A stretch of DNA of 64,000 nt from Macropodus opercularis (lineage: Eukaryota; Chordata; Actinopteri; Anabantiformes; Osphronemidae): the NCBI GenBank assembly GCA_030770545.1, contig CM061106.1, positions 17,629,001 through 17,693,000 on the forward strand, in the 5' to 3' direction. Under the pieces are notes generated by a model that was not told where the DNA came from, did not search any database, and worked only from the letters and a program-made list of their open reading frames with translations. Of this stretch, positions 26,501-33,769 are shown one piece after another (the stretch's first letter is position 1; every line of letters begins with the position of its first letter). A program made the translations under genes and the position numbers.

Positions 26501-27345
26501 AATTCCTTAGTATCTGCTGAATGTCCATCCCTACATACAAGCCTCCATCTGAACACAATCCTAGAACAACATGAGAGCCATGTAATGTCCATGTCTGCAT
26601 GTGCTGGTCTGACCCCGTCCTCCTTTCAGGGTGGAGCCTGGTGGAGTCCGATGGTTGAGACCAGGTCTGAGGAAGTGTAAGTGTGTTTTAATGAGACTGA
26701 TGAAACAAAGCAGCAACATTCAACCATCTTCAAACTGTCACATCACTGATGTCATGAGTCATCATCAAACTGAGAGATGAATAACTGCAGCTGGATTGTG
26801 TCTTGTTCTCTCCATCAGATTTCTGTCATCTCACCATCGACACTAACACAGTGAACAGAAAACTACGACTGTCTGACAACAACAGGAAGGTGACACGTGT
26901 GGAGGAGGATCAGTCGTATCCTGATCATCCACACAGATTCGACCGGTGTCCTCAGCTGCTGTGTAGCTATGGTCTGACTGGTCGCTGTTACTGGGAGGTT
27001 GAGTATAGAGGAAATGTTTATATATCTGTGAGTTACAGAAGAATCAGAAGGAAAGGTGATGGCTGTGTGTTTGGAGGAGATAATCAGTCCTGGAGTCTGA
27101 TCTGCTCTGGTTTTGCTTACTATGTCTGGCACAATGACACAGTAGCATTCTTCTCCTCCTCTGTGTCTAACAGAGTATCAGTGTATGTGGACTATCCTGC
27201 TGGTTCTCTGTCCTTCTACAGTGTCTCTTCTGACAAATTGATCCACCTCCACACCTTCAACACCACATTCACTCAACCTCTGTATCCAGGGTTTGGGTTG
27301 GGTGTCTACTCTCCAGTTTCCTCACTGTCTCTGTGTGATGTGTAG
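11325..27345 (+). CDS. NLR-A: PYD-FISNA-NACHT-LRR-B30.2 protein (fish NLR-C type)
   Basis: Predicted exons: 11325-11583, 12219-12326, 12784-14638, 20503-20676, 21914-22087, 23370-23543, 23817-23987, 25316-25489, 26630-26676 and 26819-27345. Together they give 3663 nt, a single frame of 1220 aa plus stop, with GT/AG borders and matching phases throughout. Domain order is pyrin death-fold domain (about residues 4-85), short linker, FISNA, NACHT NTPase (GIAGIGKT Walker A, LLFVFDGLDES Walker B), winged-helix/superhelical region ending FVHLSVQEFLAA, five LRR units, then PRY-SPRY. Family knowledge: a cytosolic pattern sensor that oligomerises through NACHT and signals through PYD-PYD contacts; ligand unknown. 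The ATG follows a splice acceptor by 40 nt, the same as in NLR-B, which supports this start. The 5.9-kb intron after the NACHT exon has filled with transposon fragments without damage to the exons. The gene appears intact. Confidence 0.85.
12219..12326 (+). CDS. NLR-A exon: 36-codon linker, possibly optional
   Basis: An acceptor TTTGTAG and donor G|GTTTGT enclose 108 nt, phase 1 in and phase 1 out, with no stop. The encoded peptide is Ser/Pro/Glu-rich and includes ESGPPSFLSQSSSPLP. Being symmetrical, it can be skipped without a frame change (1184 aa). I found no counterpart in NLR-B. Confidence 0.55.
12784..14638 (+). CDS. NLR-A exon: FISNA-NACHT-helical domain
   Basis: This 1855-nt exon begins after CCCAG (G|AT split codon) and ends GCTGT|GTAAGT. 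The FISNA part has YYQQKLQEHFSDRF and RGHIEMNTQH. The P-loop is GIAGIGKT, Walker B is FVFDGLDES, and sensor 1 is RLWITTRPAAA; CHIPVFCWI and FSFVHLSVQEFLAA follow. All residues needed for nucleotide binding appear present. It is nearly identical to 43933-45781 but two codons longer. Confidence 0.92.
14640..15360. other. NLR-A intron, first part
   Basis: The first ~120 bp after the NACHT exon are homologous to the start of the NLR-B intron (45782-45900). The rest has no recognised feature apart from an open frame at 14989-15258 of unknown origin, which may be transposon-derived. Confidence 0.5.
15380..15540 (+). repeat. Fragment of a common fish repeat (TTAGCACTGTCCCCTCACAG type)
   Basis: It has the block GTGGTGCTTAGCACTGTCCC followed by CCTTTCTTGTGGAGTTTGTG and TGTTCTCCCCG, which recurs throughout fish genomes. 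A minus-strand copy lies at 24250-24430, and a short remnant lies near 48420-48510. Confidence 0.7.
15615..16215 (+). repeat. Dispersed LTR-like repeat, degenerate copy
   Basis: It opens with a CCCAAATGCACAACCCGGGA block. It ends with ACACAGGTGCAAGTAAT and CAGCGCCCTCCAGGGCCCC, matching the 3' portions of the family copies at 47426-48058 and 21166-21753. No clear target duplication. Confidence 0.55.
16530..16720 (+). mobile_element. Tc1-like transposase, C-terminal remnant
   Basis: The frame reads VDLIEMLWHDLKRAI, FCKEDWSKIPPDRC and LICNYRKHL, the conserved C-terminal end of Tc1/mariner (DD34E) transposases just after the catalytic Glu. The rest of the gene and the inverted repeats are missing. 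It is inside the NLR-A intron. Confidence 0.8.
16936..17155 (+). mobile_element. Ty3/gypsy integrase core fragment, dead
   Basis: It reads FQRCGMDVVGPLER, then QYILIICNYATCYPE, and after a frame change AFPLTLVKGRNIAICLLQLF and GIPREIL. This is the integrase DDE core. There is an in-frame TGA after the first block and a frameshift near 17020. The second acidic residue (LTD in the family) reads LTA. It joins a LINE fragment directly at about 17156. Confidence 0.75.
17156..17801 (+). mobile_element. 5'-truncated LINE (L2/CR1-like) 3' end
   Basis: It encodes the C-terminal end of a non-LTR RT protein (HLLRRLRSFGVCRALLRTVY, VLYGVVCWAGG, then RSFIPTATRLYN) up to the TGA at 17570-17572. About 230 bp of 3' UTR follow, ending in AATAAAGATCTATCTATCT. 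The microsatellite-like 3' terminus is typical of these elements. It abuts gypsy debris on its 5' side. Confidence 0.85.
18120..18955 (+). repeat. Dispersed LTR-like repeat, long copy
   Basis: It shares with 47426-48058 and 21166-21753 the blocks GGGGTAGGAACGCCTGAG, GGGCTGCTCAAC...GAGCCTATACCCA, GACCCAATTGCACAACCCAG, and the AAACAGGAAAT / AACAGGTGAAAACAAT 3' portion. The middle is expanded by AAC/TAA-rich sequence. Its left end is not recognisable. Confidence 0.6.
18960..20502. other. NLR-A intron, last part
   Basis: No confident element was recognised. The last ~90 bp before the LRR exon (GTCAAGTCTGCCCCAT... to TTTTCAG) are homologous to the sequence before the first NLR-B LRR exon. Confidence 0.4.
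20503..20676 (+). CDS. NLR-A exon: LRR unit 1
   Basis: A 174-nt exon (58 codons, phase 2 in and out) bordered by TTTTCAG and CTCAG|GTCAGG. It encodes LSGCNISERGLKALSSVL and LDLSNNNLQDSGVKML, the ribonuclease-inhibitor-type LRR pair. This is the divergent 'first' type, matched by NLR-B unit 1 at 48244-48417. Confidence 0.9.
21166..21753 (-). mobile_element. Short LTR-like element with 5-bp target duplication
   Basis: On the minus strand it starts TGTTACAACT and ends GGTTGGTCACA. The plus-strand flanks CTTGA (21161-21165 and 21754-21758) are a perfect 5-bp target duplication. TG...CA ends with 5-bp duplication indicate a solo LTR or a terminal-repeat element of an LTR retrotransposon. No ORF. 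It is homologous to 47426-48058 and lies in the intron between LRR units 1 and 2. Confidence 0.8.
21914..22087 (+). CDS. NLR-A exon: LRR unit 2
   Basis: 174 nt, phase 2 in and out. Encodes LSCCSLSAISCDSLASAL and LDLSYNNLQDSSVKHL. The C-terminal half is the common DSSVKHLCGFLESP form shared with NLR-A unit 3 and with NLR-B units 2-7. Confidence 0.9.
22746..23135. repeat. Fish dispersed repeat joined to LINE-derived sequence
   Basis: 22746-22915 matches the CAATTCAATT repeat of 8320-8740. 23010-23135 matches 55250-55390 (CAGATTGATTTATGAC, GGTTATGATTTTATTAGTAA, CATTGCTGCTGAGATTTAAA), which belongs to the minus-strand LINE there. Both are non-coding here. Confidence 0.65.
23370..23543 (+). CDS. 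NLR-A exon: LRR unit 3
   Basis: 174 nt, bordered by TATTCAG and CTGAG|GTCAGA. Encodes LMSCRLSDISCDSLVSAL and LDLSWNNLQDSSVKHL. Downstream intron sequence (TCCATGTTTTAGTTCTGTGT) is shared with most NLR-B units. Confidence 0.9.
23817..23987 (+). CDS. NLR-A exon: LRR unit 4 (57 codons)
   Basis: 171 nt, one codon shorter than its relatives in the segment SAGLSSHCKLETLR, but in frame. Encodes LIHCSLSETSCDYLGSAL and LDLSNNDLQDSGVRLL. The upstream intron carries the shared CTTCAGCTCCAAACACAC block. Confidence 0.88.
24000..25315. other. NLR-A intron with a minus-strand fish repeat
   Basis: 24250-24430 is a minus-strand copy of the repeat at 15380-15540 (GAGAACCCACACAGACAAG, AACCCTTGGAGTTTCTCGCTG, ACAGTGCTAACCACC). 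Nothing else was recognised in the interval. Confidence 0.55.
25316..25489 (+). CDS. NLR-A exon: LRR unit 5 (terminal type)
   Basis: 174 nt between TCTGCAG and CTCAG|GTATGG. Encodes LSGCLVTEGGCASLASAL and LDLSYNHPGDSGVKLLSALL. This HPGDSGVKLLS form is typical of the last LRR before a B30.2 domain in fish NLRs. No such unit exists in NLR-B. Confidence 0.9.
25490..26629. other. NLR-A intron before the B30.2 exons
   Basis: No exon, repeat family or RNA gene was recognised. The minus-strand open frame at 26217-26600 has no recognisable domain. Confidence 0.4.
26630..26676 (+). CDS. NLR-A exon: 47-nt linker before B30.2
   Basis: Between TTTCAG and T|GTAAGT. It encodes VEPGGVRWLRPGLRK in the frame set by LRR unit 5 and supplies the first base of the Tyr codon completed by the next exon. 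This short exon is the usual junction in fish NLR-B30.2 genes. Confidence 0.85.
26819..27345 (+). CDS. NLR-A exon: PRY-SPRY (B30.2) domain
   Basis: A 527-nt terminal exon. PRY part: HLTIDTNTVNRKL. SPRY part: CYWEVEYRG, VYVDYPAGSLSFY and FTQPLYPGFGL, then TAG at 27343-27345. The WEVE, DYPAGSLSFY and PLYPGF motifs are all present, so the domain looks complete. B30.2 domains act as protein or ligand binding platforms. Confidence 0.92.
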
Positions 27346-27955
27346 TAATGAGAGTGTGGTTCTGTCAGAGAAACGTTGTCCCTGTTGATCTGTCTGTGAC
27401 AGTTTGGTCCTCCGACCCCTGAGTGGGTCCCATAATTGTCCTCATATTGTCTTTTGTTGGTTCATTACTCCTGTTACTTGTCCTCATTGAGTTCACCTTT
27501 TTTGGGACAGTTACAGACTGGTCCACTCCACTGGCCTTTATATTTCATTCATTTATTATGAATTTATTATTTCCCTCTTTAGATGAGTTTAATCATCAAG
27601 CGTCTGACTGGAGCATTGTTTACCACTCATAGTTTAATGTGTTAATGTGGACAGATGCCAATTATTGTTCCTTCGACTCGCATGTTTGTCATCGCTTTGC
27701 TTCACAAATTAATGCTAAATTGGCTCATGCAGAAGAAGGAAGTGAGTATTCATACTCTAAGAATCCTAAATAAGTTTGATGATAATTTGTCGAATACGTG
27801 GATGTGAGGAAATGGTGTCTATGTTTTCTATTCACTGGAAATACTGGGATAAAACGATATCTATAAAGGAATAGAAAAATATAATTTTAACCACGATGAA
27901 TTAAAAGAAACGAAAATGCTGTTTATATATGAAATCATGTACTATGATAACAACA

Positions 27956-27961
27956 AATAAA
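27956..27961 (+). terminator. Candidate poly(A) signal of NLR-A
   Basis: AATAAA about 610 bp after the stop codon, in an A-rich context. Other AT-rich hexamers exist nearby, so the exact site is uncertain. Confidence 0.4.
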
Positions 27962-28997
27962 AAAGACAAAAAACTTCTCCAGGAATAATGGCTGGTTGAG
28001 TGATTCATGTTACATCTTGGTTTTGTTTACTTAAATATTACACATTTGTTGTTGGTTTGTCCTTGCTTGTTAAATGTTGTATCTTGTCCCTTGTTTGGTA
28101 AAAACACATCTTGGGTTTCTAGTTTAGTAAATGTACATCTTGGGATTTTGTTGCTCTTTGTGGTTTTTTTTACTTTGTATCCTAGTTTGCTCAGTGTTGC
28201 TGTTTGTAAGTTTGCCATGCTCGTTCTTTTATAAACTGATAAACTGACAATGCTTCAGTCCCCTTGCTTGGATGAAGGATGGTGGTTTGAACTGTACTAA
28301 GTTCATCAGTGCTTGTGAATTCGTATGCTTGGTCCCTGTAAATAGATCTGTTTTCCTGTATTTGTTCACTTGTGCTGTTTTGCATGCCACTACTTGTTCA
28401 CAATGAGGGGATTAAGGTGAAACCAGACAACATAAAAACCAATAAATACTCACACTAGATGTGTGAGTAAGGGATTTGATTGCAGTAAATTGTCTTGTGG
28501 TGTGATGAGGATGACACAGGAGGTACTGTATCTGGTGAGAGGTGTATGAAATTATATTATACTCTTCTCCATGCTGGCATGTAATTAAGTAGGTATATAA
28601 CCCAGAATGAACAACTCTTAAATTAATACAGAAGATTTTTCCAAAACATTTTGGCGGCAAAGAAGGGATGGATGCTTCTGGCCCAGGCTGAAGGTAAACC
28701 CCCCTGTGAGAGTCTCACCAGGGAAATTTCCACTCCAAAATAATGGAGGCTGGAATCTCGCTTGATGTCGGGTCCAGGTGGCAGACACGCTCCATTCAAT
28801 TTGAGTGAGTACAGTGTTATGAATTGTTTCTTTTTAGTGTTCATGAAAGTCCTAGGTGTGTGAATATGTGTGTATGTGAACCCTCAGGGGTCGGTTGAGT
28901 CACGTAGTTTTTTTTCAGTGTTGAGTGAGATCCCATTGAGTCTGTGTAAAGCTGAGTGAAGTGGCAGTGGCCAGAAAGAAAAGAAAACTAAGAACAT
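27962..28997. other. Intergenic sequence before the LTR element
   Basis: No gene or known repeat was recognised. The last four bases (ACAT, 28994-28997) are the left target duplication of the LTR element. Confidence 0.5.
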
Positions 28998-29478
28998 TGT
29001 TGGGGGACAAAGGAGCATAAATTATGATAATAATATCTATTTATCAATCTTGGTTATTAGCTAAATTTATCATTGATAAATTAATTAAGATTAGATAGCG
29101 AACTATCACAGGATTAACGAGGCACCACCCTGATTACCAGGGACTAATAACCAGGTTGTAAATGAAGCACAGTCTCAATTAAAAGTATTACTAATTACCC
29201 AATATTAAATAATATTAGTTAATTTAGCGGTGAAGGGCGAACTCCGAGCCACAGCCGTGAGCCCAGCTAGTGTTGCAAACCATATACCAATAATCACAGA
29301 CGACTAATTAAACTATGACAACTTTATTATCTAAACAATGATGATTATGATCAACAATTATTCAAACAAGAAATACATCATAGCTTAATAATTAATAAAA
29401 CAAACAAAAGGGATTGCTATTCTAATGTGTGTGTGTGTATGTGGCTAAGTGGGTGTGTGTCTATGCGTGTGCCTGGGA

Positions 29479-29509
<31 letters not shown>

Positions 29510-30510
29510 AGAGAGAGTGTGAGAGTCTCAGGTAATCAAAATGGCGTAGCCCAGATGTGCTAGCCAAGATGGCGGCTATGTTCAATCCACGTGTGTGTGG
29601 TTGAACCTGGAGTGTGTGACGCTCAGAAAAAAATGGAAGTTCAGAACCAGAGAGGAAGTGCCAACATTAGCCGGATCTAGAGAACACACAGATGTTTCAC
29701 CACAGGGCCGCAGAGCAAGATGGTGTAAGCTTGTCTGCGTTGGCCTGCGAGGGTGAATTCACACATCTAGGAGCGTTACACGATCCTATAGTAACACACA
29801 GGGACTGTACGCGGCGGTACAGTCACTGAAACAATGCAGCATCAACAAAACATTAACTGATCGCGGTTCTTAATTCTCTGCTCAGACTTAGCTAGCTGCC
29901 TCTATGCCTCTTACTGTTAGGAGACCCGGCCGGGGTTTGAGTGGACTTCTAGCGGTTGGGCGAGGAGTCCGGTCCGATTGAAAAGGGAAATCGGTGTTGC
30001 GGGCGTCGCGGCGGTCCGGTTCTCCGTCAGTGAGGTCGGCGATCGGCAGCTTCGAGGTAAATCCGTGGCCGCGGTGCAGCCGGTGGATCCTTTGAGCAGA
30101 GCGCGATCAGGCTCAATCCTTGGTGGACGGTTGCCGGTTCCTGAAGCGGTTTCCCTCCGCCATGTTGCCGGGCAGGACTGGAGAAGGTCCGGGCGCCGGA
30201 GTAGAGAGGGTCTGGAACCGCTGGGAAGAGGATCGGCAGAAAGAGAGCGAGCTGGAGGCGCTCGTTGGTTTTATCGGTGCGGACTGTAGGTTCGCCCCCA
30301 GGGCTTTGGAGCCAATCACAGCTTGTGATTCAGGTGACGCTGTGTTCACACCTGGATGTGGAAAAGAACTGGTTTCCCCTCACCCCAATGTAACCTCATG
30401 GTCCTTTGTCCTGGGTAAATTTGGAGTTAGGCTTACAAGTTTCCATGTAGGCCGTAGTTTTGCTCTTAGTTCTGTCGAGGGTTTGCAGGGAGCATATGTG
30501 ACCCCCAACA
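28998..30510 (-). repeat. 3' LTR of the gag-only element
   Basis: 1513 bp. It contains a GT-rich microsatellite (29425-29505) and a GC-rich block near 29930-30300. Compared with the 5' LTR it lacks two short insertions, near the GTGCAGCCGGTGG and CAGAAAGAGAGCG points. Confidence 0.9.
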
Positions 30511-30523
30511 TCCCCCCTTTTTG
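30511..30523 (-). promoter_or_regulatory. Polypurine tract of the LTR element
   Basis: Minus-strand CAAAAAGGGGGGA directly precedes the 3' LTR. In LTR elements this RNase H-resistant tract primes plus-strand DNA synthesis. Its position confirms the minus-strand orientation. Confidence 0.85.
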
Positions 30524-31530
30524 TTCTGAATGATGACGTGTTAGCCGTCGCTTCTGAACAACCACATAAAAAGGGTCCATGTGCTCTGATGTTGTCCTCG
30601 ATGTTACAGAAATCCAAGTTTCCTGGTGGGGTCTCCTGGAGAGGATGTTAGTGTCCATTGAAACCATTCATGTCTTTGAGTCAGTTCATTGAGGCAGTCT
30701 AGTAGACTATAGGCATGTCTGAGCAGAGGTAAACGCATATCTGAGCAGATAAAGGCATGTCTACCTTACTACCATTCTAATCCATATAAACTTCAATGCA
30801 TTTTAAAGTGGAAGAAAATACAGAGGAAGAGAGAAAGGAGGATGTAGAATGGTGAATGTAGGATGGAGGAGTGGTCAGACTGCAGTTGTCAACTCCTAAC
30901 AAAAATTGTAGGCTGGCAAGATGCTGCCAGGTTGGTGTCTATAAAATGTACATACGATCTGCTTTGAATGTCTGGTGTGGACTACAGTGTGTACATTCAC
31001 TCTAGACAAAAATTGAATTGGCATAACCATGGTGGTAGCAGATTCAAGGATTCCTTTGTGAGGACTGAAAGGACTCACTAAGTGGCTACTGACTCAGACT
31101 GCTAACTGAGGAGCTGACTTTGCCTTTGAAGCCTTATGAGACACCTGACTACCTGTACCTAAGTCATATCTTCTCTAACTGTCCTGGACAGAGTCTCAGG
31201 AGCGTGCAAGTTGTTGAGAAGCTTACAAAACAAAAATTGTGTTACACTGCAGGTCCAGGGCTTTATCAGGATACTGATGAGATTCTGGACACTACATTGG
31301 ATGGGGCTAGTATTCTGGCCACTCTGCATGCTATGCTGGTGGCTTGGGCATACTGCAGGTGTTTACTAGTCCACCCTCCTCCGGGGGAGCTGGGACTGCT
31401 CCCCCCTTTCGATGTGTGGGCTGCTTTGACACAGGATTGGTGATGGGTCTGAGTCACCTGTTTCTTTCCTACAGAGTGGGCTCTGAGGGAGAGTGGGGAA
31501 AGCACCTGGTCTAATCACAGTGGCACGAAG
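30524..31530. other. Interior of LTR element without recognisable coding
   Basis: This is where pol would be expected, downstream of gag on the minus strand. Neither strand shows a protease, RT, RNase H, integrase or envelope motif. The small open frames here have no recognised domain. Confidence 0.6.
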
Positions 31531-33294
31531 TCAGCTTCTGGTCTCTGTAGAGAGGTCTGAGGAAGCAGGTGGGTGTTTGGACCAATTGAGTCTCTGCACA
31601 GCTTCCTCCACGTGTCTCCGCACCAGATTTTCTACATCCATCTTTGAACTATCTCCCCGGGAGTGAATTGAACTTTGGCCATTGTGTCTATGTTTGTGGT
31701 TCGAGTTTGGTTTGAACCAGCCTTTTTCCTCTTGAGGAAAGGCGTGACATTGCTTTGGCCTCGAGTGGAGGTATTGAGGCTCACCTCCTTTGTTGACATT
31801 GTCAACTTGCTGGCGATGTGACCTTCGTCTGTGGGGTCTTCTTCGCCTTCGTCTGTTTCGCTTAGCCCGAGGCATCTGGTTGCCTTCTAGTACTAAATCA
31901 GACCTGTCATGGGATTGACTGCTATGTACTCCGCTGCCCTCTGCAGGATTCCTGGAGGGGCGTACACGCACTTCCCATGCTGATTGGGCAAATCTCCTAA
32001 CTTCCTGCGTGGTTAACTTGTTTGTTCTACAGTGCATAGTTACGTCATGTCTTATGATATCGTGGAGATTATGCAAAAATAAGGACCTGAATGCACAGTC
32101 TTCTTCCAGTCCAGGTGCATTGTGTCCTTGAAAGTACGCTGCTTTAAGGCGTATGTAAAAGTCTCTTGGAGGTTCATCTCTGTTGTGCAAGACTGTGTGC
32201 GCTCTAAGGATACCTGCTGCCGGGTCAGAATTGGAGGAATACTCTTCTCTCAAAGCTCGACACAGTGAGGAGTATCGATCGCGGACGGCAGGCTGGAGTG
32301 TTTCCATGAAGACATGGACACTCTTGGTTGTTGTCTTCCAAATCAGCTTAAGCTTTTCGCGGGCTGAGGGGCGCGGAAGATCACGCAGACACCAATTGAC
32401 TCCCCGTAGGTAATCTTCAATGGTTGGCTCCTGATTGTTTGGATCAAAGCATTCAATATCCCTGGCTAGGGATTCAAGCTGGCGTAGGCGTAAACCTAAA
32501 TACGGGGGAGGATAGGAATTGTCAGAGTCATCTGAGCTTGTGTATCCTTCTTGGTCACTAGGACATGGGGGAGCCTGACACCGCTGTAGAAAAGGTCTGT
32601 TCCCTTCTTCTAGCGGGGCTCTAAACCTGCCATAATCACTATGGATCTCAGAGTGTGAATTCCTTTTCAGAGTGGGACCTCTCCTCTCCTCAGTGTAAGA
32701 GGGGGAGTGACTCAAGCTTGCCTGGGGTACGTGCCTGTGCACTGGAGGGGGCTGCTCTACCTCTTTGGGAACTAGCCTACTCTCACTCCATAAACCTTCC
32801 TTGGTCAGCTCATGTCTCTTTGGACTAGCTGCCATACTCACTTGGTCATGCTGATCCTTGGTTATGTGACGCAAGGGGAAACAGAGCTGTGACTGCATGA
32901 CATCATTGTCCTGCTGTGGACTCTCATTCGGTTGGTTAAGCTGTGAGAGTTGGTGTTTCAATGAATCAATCACCTGCATGAGGTGGAGGTTGGTTTTTTG
33001 CAGAGCCATGAGCTGTTCTCCATGCTCTGAGGCTTCTACCTGTGCCTTGTGGTGGCACAGCAGAGCTAACTGACCCAGCACCTGGGGAACGGTGTGAGTC
33101 CTACTGGTTGGAAAGTTTACATAAGCAATTAGCTCTTGGATTTTAGCATTACAAATGCTGGCGGTATAGCTATTTAAATTGCTTAGGTCGCTTCTTGTTA
33201 GTTTCATAAGTTTAGCAACAACATTTTGCAACTCTGAGCCTCCCTGAACTGGGGAAGCCCTGGCGCTGAATCTGCTGGGGCTTCTGCTGCTCAT
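31531..33294 (-). CDS. Gag-like structural protein of the LTR element (587 aa)
   Basis: A single uninterrupted ORF, starting about 455 nt after the primer site as expected for gag. The N-terminal ~130 residues include a likely coiled-coil (about 85-125). A PPPY late-domain-type motif sits at about residues 262-265. A helical capsid-like region follows (about 265-445). An arginine-rich patch (about 477-495) is suited to nucleic-acid binding. I see no CCHC zinc knuckle. Function by position and layout: assembly of a virus-like particle. No stop or frameshift, and no pol ORF follows. Family (gypsy-like or retrovirus-like) cannot be fixed from gag alone. Confidence 0.75.
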   Translation of the reverse strand: MSSRSPSRFSARASPVQGGSELQNVVAKLMKLTRSDLSNLNSYTASICNAKIQELIAYVNFPTSRTHTVPQVLGQLALLCHHKAQVEASEHGEQLMALQKTNLHLMQVIDSLKHQLSQLNQPNESPQQDNDVMQSQLCFPLRHITKDQHDQVSMAASPKRHELTKEGLWSESRLVPKEVEQPPPVHRHVPQASLSHSPSYTEERRGPTLKRNSHSEIHSDYGRFRAPLEEGNRPFLQRCQAPPCPSDQEGYTSSDDSDNSYPPPYLGLRLRQLESLARDIECFDPNNQEPTIEDYLRGVNWCLRDLPRPSAREKLKLIWKTTTKSVHVFMETLQPAVRDRYSSLCRALREEYSSNSDPAAGILRAHTVLHNRDEPPRDFYIRLKAAYFQGHNAPGLEEDCAFRSLFLHNLHDIIRHDVTMHCRTNKLTTQEVRRFAQSAWEVRVRPSRNPAEGSGVHSSQSHDRSDLVLEGNQMPRAKRNRRRRRRPHRRRSHRQQVDNVNKGGEPQYLHSRPKQCHAFPQEEKGWFKPNSNHKHRHNGQSSIHSRGDSSKMDVENLVRRHVEEAVQRLNWSKHPPASSDLSTETRS

Positions 33295-33749
33295 TGTGCT
33301 TCAATGAAGGGCTATTTAACTTATTAAAAAAAAATTAAACCGCAAGTATGATCGCACAGGTATTCTTCTCAACCTGTGACTTACACAAACGATGCTTATT
33401 GTTATGTGTTACTGTTAGTACACTCTGATCTGCACTTATTGAACTCTCGGTTCAAGTAACTCAGTTAACTTTAGTTAGACACGATAGTTTAACAGAGGAT
33501 GCTAAACAGACTCTAGTACTATCTCAACTCACGCCTTCACTTAGCACTGAATACTAAACAAAGCTCAATCAAATTATGCATGCAGACTCTAGCAGTTGAT
33601 GCTAATGCTGACAACACACAACACAATGCAGCACTTAGCAACTATGGCTAAGCTAACACAAAGGAGATGAAATCTTGATTTCTGCTACCCACAGCTATAC
33701 TGTACTGGATTATGGTATAAAAATATTGCAACACAGTGAACTACCACGG

Positions 33750-33766
33750 CCTCACACGGGGCACCA
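33750..33766 (-). promoter_or_regulatory. Primer binding site, elongator tRNA-Met
   Basis: The plus strand reads CCTCACACGGGGCACCA, identical to the 3' end (with CCA) of vertebrate elongator tRNA-Met. Thus the minus-strand element RNA carries its complement, three bases after the 5' LTR. Confidence 0.85.
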
Positions 33767-33769
33767 ATA

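Noticed and set aside
26217..26600. Minus-strand 127-codon ORF in the NLR-A intron
   Set aside because: No domain, no splice or promoter context; intron of an expressed-looking gene.
31120..31443. Plus-strand 107-codon ORF inside the LTR element
   Set aside because: Opposite to the element's transcription and without similarity to pol or env motifs.
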